Below are positions 43,508 through 52,442 of a stretch of 64,000 nucleotides of DNA, piece by piece. Every line of letters starts with the position of its first letter. Positions within the stretch are counted from its first letter, which is position 1. The position numbers and the translations under genes are program-made. This DNA comes from Bifidobacterium platyrrhinorum (GTDB taxonomy: Bacteria; Actinomycetota; Actinomycetes; Actinomycetales; Bifidobacteriaceae), in contig NZ_WHZV01000001.1 in the NCBI RefSeq assembly GCF_010667645.1, forward strand, positions 451,254 through 515,253. The letters run 5' to 3'. The notes beneath the pieces were generated by a model that saw nothing but the letters and a program-made list of their open reading frames with translations, ran no database searches and was not told where the DNA came from.

Positions 43508-45991
43508 TTGCGTAGAACCGCACTCTGGAAGGACGCGTGGCGCACGATCGCCGGCAACGGACGACGGTTCGCCGCGATCGCGATCATCGTGGCGGTCGGT
43601 GTGATGATGCTCGGCGGCCTCAACACCGTCGGCAGGGACATCCGCGCCGGCCTCGACGACTTCTTTGACGCGACCGGCATGCACGACATATCCGTCGTCT
43701 CCACGCGCGGATTCGACGACGCCGACATCGCCGCGCTACGCAAGGCGGACGGCGTCGCCGACGCGGCGGGCATCCGCTCGCAAAGCGTCACGACGAAGAT
43801 CGACGGCAAGCGCGCCGCGGCCACCGTCTCGACTCTCGACGACCGCGGCATCGACGACCCGTACCTGAGCGAGGGGCGCCTGCCGAAGGCCGGCCACGAG
43901 ATCGCCGTCACCCGGCAGTACCTCGACGACTCCGGCAAGCAGGTCGGCGACACGGTGACGTTCTCCGCCGACGGTTCCGCGACGGCGACGGCCGCCGCGA
44001 CCCGCACGCCCGCCGTGTTCGACGACGGCGCGTACCGGATCGTCGGCGTCGTCATCGACCCGAACGACATCGTGAACCCCTTCGGACCGCTCGCCCTCGT
44101 GACCGCCTCGAAGACCGTCCACCCGATGTTCGTCAGCGGGGACGCGGTCGTGAGCGACGTCATGCCGTACACGTCCGCCGTCGTCACCGTCACCGGCGCG
44201 AAAACGCTGAACACGTATGACGACGACTATCTGGACAAGGTCGACGCCGCGAAGACCGCCATCGGGCATGCCGCGCCTTCGGGTGCGAAATGGATCGTCA
44301 ACGACCGCAGCGCCGTCACCAGCTATGAGGACGTGAAGACGCAAAGCGAGATGATCGCCCGCCTCGGCACGTTGTTCCCCGTGCTGTTCCTCGTCATCGC
44401 GCTGCTGGTGAGCCTGACGGCCATCACGCGCATGGTCGAGGAGGACCGACAGCTCATCGGCACATACAAGGCGCTCGGCTACGGCCGCCGCGAGATCATG
44501 CTCAAATTCCTCGTCTACTCGGCCGCGGCCTGTCTGCTGGGCGGCGTGCTCGGCGACCTGCTGGGGCTCATCGGGCTGCCGTTCGTGTTCACCCGAAAGA
44601 TGCTGGCGAACCTGTATCTGCTGCCGCACTATCCGCTGCTTGTCGACTGGCGGCTCGCCGTCGGCGGCGTGCTCCTGTTCATCGTCGTCATCACCGGCGC
44701 GGCGATGGCCGCCTGCACGGGGTCGCTGCGGCTGGAGCCCGCCGAGCTCATGCGCCCCAAGGCGCCGAAAGCCGGCAGGACGATCATGCTGCAGCGCATC
44801 GGATTCATCTGGAACCATCTGGGATTCCTGGACAAGGTGACCGCCCGCAACCTGTTCCGCTACAAGTCGCGCGCGCTCATGGTCATCATCGGCGTGCTCG
44901 GATGCACCGCGCTCATGACCGCAGGCTTCGGCATGGGCTCCTCCATGCTGACCCTCATGCCGCGCCAGCATGGCGAGATCTCCGTCTACGACGTGATGGC
45001 CGTGACCTCCGCCGCCGATCACGACAAGGCACAGCAGGCGCTCGACAAGGACGAGGATGTGGAATCCGCGCTGCCGTTGCAGCTCGGCTCCGTCACCCTG
45101 GCCTCACCGGACGCGGACGCGGGTGACCATGATGCGAAGCTCACCGCGCAGCTCATGGTCATCCAGGACGGCGAATCGACCGACGGGCATATCAACATCC
45201 AAGCACCGTCCGGCACGCCGATCGAACTGTACAGCGCGGATGGCGACGACCTGACCGGCGGCGGCATCGTCGTCACCGCGAACGCCGCGAAGAAGCTCTC
45301 GCTTGTCGAGGGCTCCGAGGTCGACGTGACCGATGCGATGGCGAACACCGCCGGACTTCCCGTATTCGTGATCGCGCAGTACTACACCGGCAACGTCGTG
45401 TTCATGACGCAATCCGCCTACGAGAAGGCGTTCGACGCCGACTATGCGCCCAACGCCGACCTCATCAATGTGAAGGGCGACGACGACGCGCGGATCGCGT
45501 TCGCCGACCGGCTCGCCTCGCAGAGCGAGTACCTGTCCGTGACGAGTTCGGCCAAGCAGGAGCGCGACTTCGCGAAGAGCTTCGCCATCTTCTTCGCGAT
45601 GATCGGCTTCATCGTCGCCATGGCCGCGATCCTCGCCGTCGTGGTGCTGTACACGCTCGCCTCCACGAACATTTCGGAGCGCGAGCGCGAGCTCGCCACC
45701 ATCAAGGTGCTGGGCTTCCGCCGCGGCGAGGTGCACGGCTATGTGAACAAGGAGATGCTGCTGCTCGCCGCGATCGGCATCGCGATCGGCCTGCCGTGCG
45801 GGCGTGAGCTGCTCGGGTTCCTCGTGGGCCGGCTCGACCTGCCCGGCATGAACATCGTGCCCAACGTGCTGTGGTACTGCTATGCCGCGGCCGCCGCGTT
45901 GGCGTTCCTGTTCACGCTGCTGGTGGGCTTCGCCACGAACCATGCGCTCGACCGCATCGACATGGTCGGTGCCTTGAAGAGCCCCGAGTGA
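43508..45991 (+). CDS. FtsX-type ABC transporter permease
   Basis: The roughly 827-residue permease has a membrane helix near residue 25, a large extracellular domain (about 45-290), three helices (LFPVLFLVIALLVSLTAI onward), a second large extracellular domain and three C-terminal helices (FAIFFAMIGFIVAMAAILAV, ASTNISERERELATIKVLGF). This is the duplicated MacB/FtsX layout. TTG 43508 (RRTALWKDAW) follows AGGTGG at 5 bases; GTGs at 43499 and 43502 are alternatives. It works with the preceding ATPase. Codons from there to the terminator look uniform. Confidence 0.88.
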   Translation: MRRTALWKDAWRTIAGNGRRFAAIAIIVAVGVMMLGGLNTVGRDIRAGLDDFFDATGMHDISVVSTRGFDDADIAALRKADGVADAAGIRSQSVTTKIDGKRAAATVSTLDDRGIDDPYLSEGRLPKAGHEIAVTRQYLDDSGKQVGDTVTFSADGSATATAAATRTPAVFDDGAYRIVGVVIDPNDIVNPFGPLALVTASKTVHPMFVSGDAVVSDVMPYTSAVVTVTGAKTLNTYDDDYLDKVDAAKTAIGHAAPSGAKWIVNDRSAVTSYEDVKTQSEMIARLGTLFPVLFLVIALLVSLTAITRMVEEDRQLIGTYKALGYGRREIMLKFLVYSAAACLLGGVLGDLLGLIGLPFVFTRKMLANLYLLPHYPLLVDWRLAVGGVLLFIVVITGAAMAACTGSLRLEPAELMRPKAPKAGRTIMLQRIGFIWNHLGFLDKVTARNLFRYKSRALMVIIGVLGCTALMTAGFGMGSSMLTLMPRQHGEISVYDVMAVTSAADHDKAQQALDKDEDVESALPLQLGSVTLASPDADAGDHDAKLTAQLMVIQDGESTDGHINIQAPSGTPIELYSADGDDLTGGGIVVTANAAKKLSLVEGSEVDVTDAMANTAGLPVFVIAQYYTGNVVFMTQSAYEKAFDADYAPNADLINVKGDDDARIAFADRLASQSEYLSVTSSAKQERDFAKSFAIFFAMIGFIVAMAAILAVVVLYTLASTNISERERELATIKVLGFRRGEVHGYVNKEMLLLAAIGIAIGLPCGRELLGFLVGRLDLPGMNIVPNVLWYCYAAAAALAFLFTLLVGFATNHALDRIDMVGALKSPE

Positions 45992-46003
45992 CGGTGTGGC
46001 GCG

Positions 46004-46061
46004 CGAAACGCACATGGGCCCCGCACCCTGAGATAGGGATGCGGGGCCCATGTGCGTTTCG
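46004..46061 (+). terminator. Long perfect hairpin terminator after the ABC operon
   Basis: Arms 46004-46025 and 46040-46061 are exact 22-base reverse complements, extended by CCCT/AGGG towards the loop. It lies 12 bases after the permease stop. Confidence 0.85.
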
Positions 46062-46102
46062 ACAAAGGTGCGCCGCCGTTGGGAATACGGTTCCGGCGGC
46101 GT

Positions 46103-46140
46103 TGTGTACGATTGTACACATAAAAGTGTACGAGCGTACA
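46103..46140. promoter_or_regulatory. Two TetR-type operators before the tetR gene
   Basis: TGTGTACGATTGTACACA (46103-46120) and TGTACGAGCGTACA (46127-46140) have centres 22 bp apart, two helical turns. The core TGTACG-N2-CGTACA recurs at 29173-29186 before a sugar acetyltransferase gene. Autoregulation is likely. Confidence 0.7.
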
Positions 46141-46190
46141 TTACGGCGTGTATGCTTGGGGGCGATACCGCAGAGCCGAGGAGGTGCGCC

Positions 46191-46742
46191 ATGGGGGAGT
46201 CGACCCGCCGCTTCGATCCCGAACGCAAGGACCGCATCATCGAGGCGTGCCTCGACGTCATCGCCGCCAAAGGCGTGGCCGGCGCGTCGCACCGCGTCAT
46301 CGCGGCCGCCGCGAACGTGCCGCTCGGATCGATGACCTACCATTTCGACGGCATGGCCGACCTGCTGCATCAGGCGTTCGAACGGTACGCGAATCGGTGC
46401 GTGGAGGCGTTCGCCGCGCGCATGGACGAGGCGACGGACGAGGACGGGGCGTGCGAGGCCGTCGCCCGGCACATCGAGACCGATCTGGTGAGCACGCAGC
46501 GCGACCTCGTCATCAACATGGAGCTGTACACCATCGCCGCGCGCGACCACGCCTACCGGGACATCACCGAACGGTGGATGGCCGCCAGCCGTGCGCAGCT
46601 GGAACGGTTCTTCGACGCCCCGACCGCGGCGATGCTGGACTCGCTCATCGAGGGCCTCACCCTGCACCGTGCGCTCGGCGACGATTCGCTGGGCGCGGGC
46701 ACCGTACGCGAGGCCATCCGCCGCATCGTCCGGACGGCCTGA
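46191..46742 (+). CDS. TetR-family transcriptional regulator
   Basis: The 183-residue regulator has a helix-turn-helix at residues 8-52 (DRIIEACLDVIAAKGVAGAS, HRVIAAAANVPLGSMTYHFD) and a helical ligand domain containing DLVINMELYTIAARDHAYRD. It is the YxFx-type family that includes RutR/AcrR-like repressors. GAGGAGGTGC precedes ATG 46191. Two palindromic operators lie 50-90 bases upstream. Its predicted regulon is itself, perhaps azlCD downstream (161 bases away), and the acetyltransferase gene at 28.5 kb. Confidence 0.9.
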   Translation: MGESTRRFDPERKDRIIEACLDVIAAKGVAGASHRVIAAAANVPLGSMTYHFDGMADLLHQAFERYANRCVEAFAARMDEATDEDGACEAVARHIETDLVSTQRDLVINMELYTIAARDHAYRDITERWMAASRAQLERFFDAPTAAMLDSLIEGLTLHRALGDDSLGAGTVREAIRRIVRTA

Positions 46743-46903
46743 TCGGGGAAGGGCGCCGACCGGCCGTGACGGGAGCCCCCCGGAGCCCGGGGCGATTCGC
46801 CGCACGCCGCCCGAAATGAACCCGCGCCGCCATGCCGTGCCCGCGATGTGTTACCATATCCGCCGCAAACGGTCCCACCGGAAGGAAGCGGAGGAAGAAC
46901 CCC

Positions 46904-47680
46904 ATGGAACGGCAGCAACGGCGCGGCGTGCGTCTCAAGGCATTGAGGGCGGCATTCCCATTGACCGTGCCCATCGCGCTCGGCTTCCTGTTCCTCGGAT
47001 GCTCGTACGGCATGCTCATGGGCACGAAGGGGTTCTCGTTCGTATGGCCGATGTGCATGAGCGCGTTCATCTTCGCCGGTTCGATGGAGTTCGTCACCGT
47101 GAACCTGCTGCTCTCCGCGTTCAACCCGCTGGCCGCGTTCCTGCTCGCCCTCATGGTCAACGCGCGCCACCTGTTCTACGGGCTGTCGATGCTCGGCCGT
47201 TTCCGCGGGCTCGGGTGGAAACGCCCCTACCTCATCTTCGGCATGTGCGACGAGACGTTCGCCATCAACTCCTCCGCGCGCATCCCCGCGGACGTGGACC
47301 GCGGCTGGTTCTACCTGTGGGTCACCGCGCTCAACCAGTCGTATTGGGTGGTGGGCGCCACGCTCGGCGGCGTGATCGGCGCGAACCTCCCGTTCGACAC
47401 GGACGGCCTCGAATTCGTGCTCACCGCGCTGTTCCTCGTCATCTTCCTCGACCAGTGGCTCGGGGAGGGGGCCGGCCGTCGGGGCCACGTCAGCGCCGTC
47501 GTCGGCGTGCTCGCCTCCGTCGCGTGCCTCATGGCGTTCGGTCCGGACGATTTCATGATCCCCGCGCTGATCGTGATGATCGTGCTGTTCCTCGTGCTGC
47601 GCCCGCGGCTCGACGACCTGCATGAAGACGATGCCGTCGCCGCCGACGCGGCCGGCGACGGAAAGGAGGCGACGCGATGA
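46904..47680 (+). CDS. azlC: AzlC-family branched-chain amino acid exporter, large subunit
   Basis: The 258-residue membrane protein of the AzlC/BrnF family has about seven hydrophobic segments. Typical parts are [45 protein letters not shown] and DETFAINS. With the small AzlD subunit it exports branched-chain amino acids or analogues. GGAGGAAG precedes ATG 46904. Its stop overlaps the azlD start (ATGA). Because azlD is frameshifted, the exporter may be inactive in this strain. Confidence 0.92.
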   Translation: MERQQRRGVRLKALRAAFPLTVPIALGFLFLGCSYGMLMGTKGFSFVWPMCMSAFIFAGSMEFVTVNLLLSAFNPLAAFLLALMVNARHLFYGLSMLGRFRGLGWKRPYLIFGMCDETFAINSSARIPADVDRGWFYLWVTALNQSYWVVGATLGGVIGANLPFDTDGLEFVLTALFLVIFLDQWLGEGAGRRGHVSAVVGVLASVACLMAFGPDDFMIPALIVMIVLFLVLRPRLDDLHEDDAVAADAAGDGKEATR

Positions 47681-48008
47681 CGATGACCGTGATCCAGGGG
47701 GTGCTTACCATCGCCGTGGTGGTGGCCGGCACGATGCTCACCCGGTTCCTGCCGTTCCTCGTGTTCCCCGAATCGAAACAGCCGCCGCGCGTCATCGAAT
47801 ACTTCGGCAAGGTGCTGCCGTATGCGATGACCGGCCTGCTCGTCGTCTACGCCTGAGGAACACGCCCATCCTCACCGGCAGCCACGGCGTCCCCGAACTC
47901 ATCGCATGCCTTGCGATCATAATCCTGCACCTGTGGCGGCGCAGCATGCTGCTGTCCATCGCGGGCGGCACCGTCGTCTACATGCTGCTCGTGCAGCTCG
48001 TGTTCTGA
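47677..48008 (+). pseudogene. azlD: AzlD-family small subunit, frameshifted
   Basis: ATG 47677 opens a normal AzlD start ([20 protein letters not shown], then [15 protein letters not shown]) but hits TGA at 47854. Shifting by one base at that point gives [20 protein letters not shown] and the standard AzlD ending up to 48008. An intact gene would encode about 110 residues. One base is missing near GCC-TGAGG (one added C restores CTG AGG). No slippery heptamer is present, so this is a mutation or a sequence error. Confidence 0.88.
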
Positions 48009-48118
48009 TTCCCCTCGCGCGGCGCCTCCCGTCGGCGCGGCTCCGCGCGCCCATGGTCCGCGCCCTCTTCGCCGCGTCGGAGTATGTTGCATCAGCGGTA
48101 GGAGAGAGAGGAGCGGAT

Positions 48119-49096
48119 ATGCAGCAGTTCGACATCGTGCTCGGGCAGATGGTCGGCATGGCCGTGATGATGGCCGTCGGCTACATCTGCGTGAGGACCA
48201 GGGTGCTCGGCGAAGCCGCGCTGGACGGCATCTGCGCGCTCATCCTCAAGGTGGGCATCCCGCTGCTCGTGTTCGCTAACGCCGTCTCCGGCACGACGCG
48301 CGCCGACCTCATCGGCTCGGACGCGATCATCGGCATGACGCTGCTCATGTACGCGCTGCTCATCGGCCTGTTCACCCTGCTGTCGCACCTGCTGCGCCTG
48401 AGACGCGAACGCGGGCGCATGTTCCGCGGCTGTTTCGCGTTCGGCAACGCCGGGTTCATCGGCCTGCCCCTCATCCTCGCGCTCTTCCCCGGCAAGGGCG
48501 CCCTATACTTCGCGCTCATGTCCATCGTCGACCAGTTCCTGCTGTGGACGTACGGCGTATGGACCTGCAAGAAGGTCGACGACCGGCAGTCCATGGCCGA
48601 CGAACGTCCCGCGCACGGCTGGCTCGACCGTCTCGCCCCGCTGGTCAGCCCCGCCCTGATCGCCGTGGTGCTCGCCGTGGCGCTCATCCTCGCGGGCGTG
48701 ACCGTCCCCGCCGTGCTGCTCGCCCCGCTCAAGACCCTCGGCTCCACCGCCTCGCCGCTGTCCATGGTGTATCTGGGAGGCCTGTTCGCCATCCGCGACT
48801 GGACTGCGATCCTGCGCAAATACGAACTCTACGTGGGGATCGCGGTCAAGATGCTCGCGTTCCCCGTCGGCTTCTACGCGCTGCTCTCCTTCGTGCCGCC
48901 GATGCTCGGCATGGGCGCCGCCAACCCGGACATGGTGCACATGATGACCCTCGTCTCCGGCCTGCCGACCATGAGCACGATGGTCATGTTCGCCGAGCGT
49001 GAACGCAACCAGCCCGAATACGCGATCGGCATGGTGCTCGTCACCACCGTGGCGAGCCTGTTCACCCTCACCGCCGTCTCGTTCCTCGTGTTCTGA
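48119..49096 (+). CDS. AEC-family transporter (auxin efflux carrier type)
   Basis: The 325-residue membrane protein has about ten hydrophobic segments in two five-helix halves, each with the AEC crossover pattern: LILKVGIPLLVFANAV, then CFAFGNAGFIGLPLILALFP; and AFPVGFYALLSF, then LVSGLPTMSTMVMFAERE. Bacterial members carry organic acids such as malate or malonate; the substrate is not deducible. GAGAGGAGCG precedes ATG 48119. A hairpin follows the stop. Confidence 0.9.
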   Translation: MQQFDIVLGQMVGMAVMMAVGYICVRTRVLGEAALDGICALILKVGIPLLVFANAVSGTTRADLIGSDAIIGMTLLMYALLIGLFTLLSHLLRLRRERGRMFRGCFAFGNAGFIGLPLILALFPGKGALYFALMSIVDQFLLWTYGVWTCKKVDDRQSMADERPAHGWLDRLAPLVSPALIAVVLAVALILAGVTVPAVLLAPLKTLGSTASPLSMVYLGGLFAIRDWTAILRKYELYVGIAVKMLAFPVGFYALLSFVPPMLGMGAANPDMVHMMTLVSGLPTMSTMVMFAERERNQPEYAIGMVLVTTVASLFTLTAVSFLVF

Positions 49097-49165
49097 CCGC
49101 CGACCCCGTTCCGCGCCCCGATGCCGCGTCCCGTCGGAGGGGAGGAACGGGGGATGGCGGCGGTC
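49095..49165 (+). terminator. Terminator hairpin after the AEC gene
   Basis: GACCGCC (49095-49101) and CCCCGTTCC pair with GGAACGGGG (49144-49152) and GGCGGTC (49159-49165), with a long inner loop. It starts within the stop codon. Confidence 0.5.
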
Positions 49166-49246
49166 ATTCGCATCGGGTACCATCGATGCAGATTCCGGCG
49201 GTTCCCGCCGGATGTACGAAACGCTGGAATGCAGGGGGATTCACGC

Positions 49247-49954
49247 ATGGCTGGACGTCGATCGGCATATGTCGGGCTGCATCGCAGGCGCACCGATTGG
49301 CTGCTGATGGCGGAATCGGCCCTGTGCGCCCTGCTCGCCATCGTGCTGTGCGGCACCGTCGCCATGTGGCATGCGCGCGCCGCCGAACGCGACCGCGCCA
49401 TCGCCGCCGAGAACGCCCGGACCGTCGCCGTGGCCGAGGCGCGGCGCGAGGCGTCGAAGCCGCTGGCGCGCGCCTCCGTGCCCGGCTTCAACCAGGACAT
49501 CCAGTCGCGGCGCGAGGCCGAGGCCGCCCGCGCCCGCTGGAACGACCCCACCGGCGGAGTGCAGCCGAACCTCGCGCAATACGCGAACCTGAGCGTGGAC
49601 GTGAGCCTCGTCGACCAGAAGGTGTACGTCAAATCCGACGGCGCCACGATCTACACGATGATCGCCAGCACCGGCATCGACGATTCCACGCCCCACGGCA
49701 CCTACACGGTCGACGCGCGCGGCGAACACTTCTACAACGCCTCCGAAGGCATGGGCGCCGACTACTGGGTGCGCTTCTACGGCCCCTACCTGTTCCATAC
49801 CGTGCCCACCGGGCAGAACTTCGGCGACTACCTCGAGGACGAGGCTCTCAAGCTCGGCCGGCCCGCGTCGCACGGCTGCGTGCGCCTGAGCATCGCCGAC
49901 GCGAAATGGCTCTACGAGCAGCTGCCGGACGGCACGCCGGTCACCATCGCCTGA
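49247..49954 (+). CDS. L,D-transpeptidase (YkuD domain)
   Basis: The 235-residue protein has a basic N-terminus, one membrane anchor at about residues 20-42, a helical Ala/Arg-rich linker and a YkuD domain from about residue 105. The catalytic motif is ASHGCVRLS with Cys211 and the upstream His in FHTVPTG. It cross-links peptidoglycan stem peptides through 3-3 bonds, or attaches a surface molecule, outside the membrane. AGGGGGA lies 9 bases before ATG 49247; an ATG at 49229 is an alternative. A hairpin follows the stop. Confidence 0.9.
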   Translation: MAGRRSAYVGLHRRRTDWLLMAESALCALLAIVLCGTVAMWHARAAERDRAIAAENARTVAVAEARREASKPLARASVPGFNQDIQSRREAEAARARWNDPTGGVQPNLAQYANLSVDVSLVDQKVYVKSDGATIYTMIASTGIDDSTPHGTYTVDARGEHFYNASEGMGADYWVRFYGPYLFHTVPTGQNFGDYLEDEALKLGRPASHGCVRLSIADAKWLYEQLPDGTPVTIA

Positions 49955-49962
49955 TCGTCCCC

Positions 49963-49993
49963 GGCCGACCGTCGTGTCGGCGGCCCGTCGGCC
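49963..49993 (+). terminator. Hairpin after the L,D-transpeptidase gene
   Basis: GGCCGAC (49963-49969) and GTCGGCC (49987-49993) pair perfectly 8 bases after the stop. Confidence 0.5.
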
Positions 49994-50111
49994 GTCGCCG
50001 GTTGAACGGTGGATGAACTTTCCCCTCCCGGCGTACGGGAGGCCTGCATGGGCGCCGGTTTTCGATTACGCTGGTGCGGGTATCCATCGACGACGAAAGA
50101 GGAACCCATCC

Positions 50112-50942
50112 ATGAGCATGCCGCTTGATTTGTTCGTGATTCGGCATGGCGAATCCGAGGCGAACGTCATCGTCCAGGCCGGGGACCGGGGCGACAATTC
50201 GCTGTACACGCAGGACAACGTCACCGTGCCCGACCGTTCGTGGCGTCTGACCGGCACGGGGCGCAAACAGGCCGACTGCATCGGCCGCTGGCTCGTCGGC
50301 CAGCAGCAGCTGTTCGACCGCTACCTCGTCTCGCCCTACGTGCGCACCCGCGAGACGGCCGCCACGATGGCGCTGCCCAAGGCCAAATGGGAGGAGAACC
50401 GCGTCATCCGCGAACGATCCTGGGGCGAGATCAACACCATCACCAAGGACGAGTTCAAGACCAACTACGCGCGCAACTGGATGTTCAAGAACACCGATCC
50501 GCTGTACTGGCGTCCGCCGGCGGGCGAATCCATCGCCGACGTGGCCGAGGACCGCGTGCACAACGTGCTCAGCTCCCTGTCGCGCAAATCGGACCTGGGC
50601 AGCGTGGTGATGGTCACCCACGGCGACTTCATGCTCGCGCTCATGCTCACCCTCGAGGACCTGTCCGACGAGGAGTTCCTCCACCGCGCCGACTCGCCCG
50701 ACTGGACGATCACCAACTGCACGTGCCTGCACTACACGCGCCGCGACCCGGAGACCGGGCGCACCTCCAAGCGCATGCACTGGGAGCAGACCGCGCGCCC
50801 CGTGCTCAACGCCGACACCGGCAAATGGGAGGTGAAGGTGGACCCGTGGCGCGAGTTCAAAAGGCCGTATCTGTCGAACGGCGACCTGGTGGACGTGGTG
50901 CACGCCGTCGATCCGCATCTGCTCGAGTACCACGGCAAGTGA
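50112..50942 (+). CDS. Histidine phosphatase-superfamily protein (phosphoglycerate mutase-like)
   Basis: The 276-residue protein starts with the catalytic RHG motif in LFVIRHGESEANV (His12). The second Arg is in VSPYVRTRETAATM, the acid in IRERSWGEI and the second His in VMVTHGDFMLALM. An internal region (DEFKTNYARNWMFKNTDPLY) is longer than in classic mutases. The group includes phosphatases of sugar phosphates and nucleotides; the substrate is unknown. An inverted repeat (CCTCCCG/CGGGAGG, 50024-50042) lies in its upstream region. Confidence 0.88.
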   Translation: MSMPLDLFVIRHGESEANVIVQAGDRGDNSLYTQDNVTVPDRSWRLTGTGRKQADCIGRWLVGQQQLFDRYLVSPYVRTRETAATMALPKAKWEENRVIRERSWGEINTITKDEFKTNYARNWMFKNTDPLYWRPPAGESIADVAEDRVHNVLSSLSRKSDLGSVVMVTHGDFMLALMLTLEDLSDEEFLHRADSPDWTITNCTCLHYTRRDPETGRTSKRMHWEQTARPVLNADTGKWEVKVDPWREFKRPYLSNGDLVDVVHAVDPHLLEYHGK

Positions 50943-50953
50943 CGCACGGCGGC

Positions 50954-50993
50954 TACAATGGCTTCGAACCGCGGGCTGATGGTCACGCCCGCG
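50954..50993 (+). promoter_or_regulatory. Promoter and leader hairpin of the uracil permease gene
   Basis: TACAAT at 50954-50959 is a good -10 box. Soon after the likely transcription start comes a hairpin, CGCGGGC (50970-50976) with GCCCGCG (50987-50993), just before the ribosome binding site. It may affect expression. Confidence 0.45.
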
Positions 50994-51018
50994 TGAGAGA
51001 AGCTAAGGAGAGCCGCTT

Positions 51019-52320
51019 ATGAGCGAGCCCAAGGGCAACATCTTCCAATGGAAACTGCACGGCGACGGCAGGACGCTCGCGCCCGGCGAGGTCGTCGAGC
51101 CCGACGAGCGCCTGACCTGGACGCGCACCGCCGGCATCGGCGCCCAGCACGTCATCGCCATGTTCGGCGCGACGTTCCTCGTGCCGATCCTGACCGGGTT
51201 CGACCCGTCCACCACGCTGTTCTTCACCGCCATGTCCACCGCGTTGTTCCTGCTCATCAACGGGAACGTGCTGCCCAGCTACCTGGGATCCAGCTTCGGG
51301 TTCATCGCGCCGATCACCGCCGTCACCACGGCGCACAAGGGCATCGCCGTGGCCAGCTTCGGCATCCTGGCGACCGGCCTGCTGCTCGCCCTCGTCGGCG
51401 TGGCCGTGCACTACGCCGGCGCCAAGTGGATCGACATCATCATGCCGCCGGTCGTCAACGGCGCCATCGTCGCCATCATCGGCTTCAACCTGGCGCCCAG
51501 CGTGTGGGCCAACTTCCAGAAGGCGCCGGACACGGCCATCGTCACCCTGCTCGCGGTGCTGCTCATCGCCGTGCTGTTCAAGGGGCTGCTCGGACGCCTC
51601 AACATCCTGCTCGGCGTGATCGTCGGCTACGCCTACGCCTGCGCGCGCGGCCAGGTCGACTTCTCCGCCATCGGCAAGGCCGCATGGGTCGGTCTGCCGC
51701 ACTTCCACACCCCGCAGGTCGACCTCACCATCCTGCCGATGTTCCTGCCCGTGGTGCTCGTGCTCGTCGCCGAGAACGTCGGCCACGTCAAGTCCGTGGC
51801 GCAGATGACCGGCCGCGACTACGACGAGCGGATGGGCACCGCCCTGTTCGCCGACGGCCTCGGCACGATGATCGCCGGCTTCGGCGGCGGTTCCGGCACC
51901 ACCACGTACGGCGAGAACATCGGCGTGATGGCCGCCACCAAGGTGTATTCGACGGCCGCCTACTGGTGCGCCGCCGCCTTCGCGCTCATCCTGTCGCTGT
52001 GCCCGAAGTTCGGCGCCGTCATCAACACCATCCCCGCCGGCGTGCTCGGCGGCGTGACCACGCTGCTCTACGGCATGATCGGCATGATCGGCATCCGCAT
52101 CTGGGTGGAGAACAAGGTCAACTTCGACAAGCCGCTCAACATCATGGTCGCCGCCATCACGATGATCATCGCCATCGGCCAGTTCGCGTTCACCGTGTCC
52201 GGCATCTCGTTCAACGGCATCGCCATCGGCACGATCGTCATCCTCGTCGCCTACCACGGGCTCAAGGCCGTCGGCAAGGCGACCGGCACCATCGAGAAGG
52301 ACGACCCCGACATCCTCTAG
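51019..52320 (+). CDS. uraA: Uracil/xanthine permease (NCS2 family)
   Basis: The 433-residue NCS2 nucleobase:H+ symporter has about 14 helices. Motifs are GAQHVIAMFGATFLVP in helix 1, LPSYLGSSFGFIAPI in helix 3, VLVAENVGHVKSVAQMTGRD (the substrate-binding Glu region) and GGSGTTTYGENIGVMAATKV. The last, with Glu-Asn, is typical of the uracil branch. It salvages uracil from the medium. AAGGAGA precedes ATG 51019. It is a single gene with its own promoter and terminator. Confidence 0.92.
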   Translation: MSEPKGNIFQWKLHGDGRTLAPGEVVEPDERLTWTRTAGIGAQHVIAMFGATFLVPILTGFDPSTTLFFTAMSTALFLLINGNVLPSYLGSSFGFIAPITAVTTAHKGIAVASFGILATGLLLALVGVAVHYAGAKWIDIIMPPVVNGAIVAIIGFNLAPSVWANFQKAPDTAIVTLLAVLLIAVLFKGLLGRLNILLGVIVGYAYACARGQVDFSAIGKAAWVGLPHFHTPQVDLTILPMFLPVVLVLVAENVGHVKSVAQMTGRDYDERMGTALFADGLGTMIAGFGGGSGTTTYGENIGVMAATKVYSTAAYWCAAAFALILSLCPKFGAVINTIPAGVLGGVTTLLYGMIGMIGIRIWVENKVNFDKPLNIMVAAITMIIAIGQFAFTVSGISFNGIAIGTIVILVAYHGLKAVGKATGTIEKDDPDIL

Positions 52321-52340
52321 TCCCGGCAAATCCCCTGCTC

Positions 52341-52435
52341 ATCCCCATGGTGCGGTGCAATCCCCATGGTGCGGTAAGGCGTTTCGTTGGAATTCCGACG
52401 AAACACAGAATCCCCTTTACCGCACCATGGGGATT
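52341..52435. terminator. Strong bidirectional terminator with a duplicated arm
   Basis: AATCCCCATGGTGCGGTAA (52359-52377) is the exact reverse complement of 52417-52435. An inner hairpin GTTTCGT/ACGAAAC sits between. A second copy of the arm (ATCCCCATGGTGCGGT) lies 19 bases upstream at 52341. It lies between convergent genes. Confidence 0.85.
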
Positions 52436-52442
52436 CGTCGTC

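Noticed and set aside
46776..46796. CCCCGG-AGC-CCGGGG as a terminator of tetR
   Set aside because: It is a six-base stem in GC-rich DNA without a T-run, too weak to claim.
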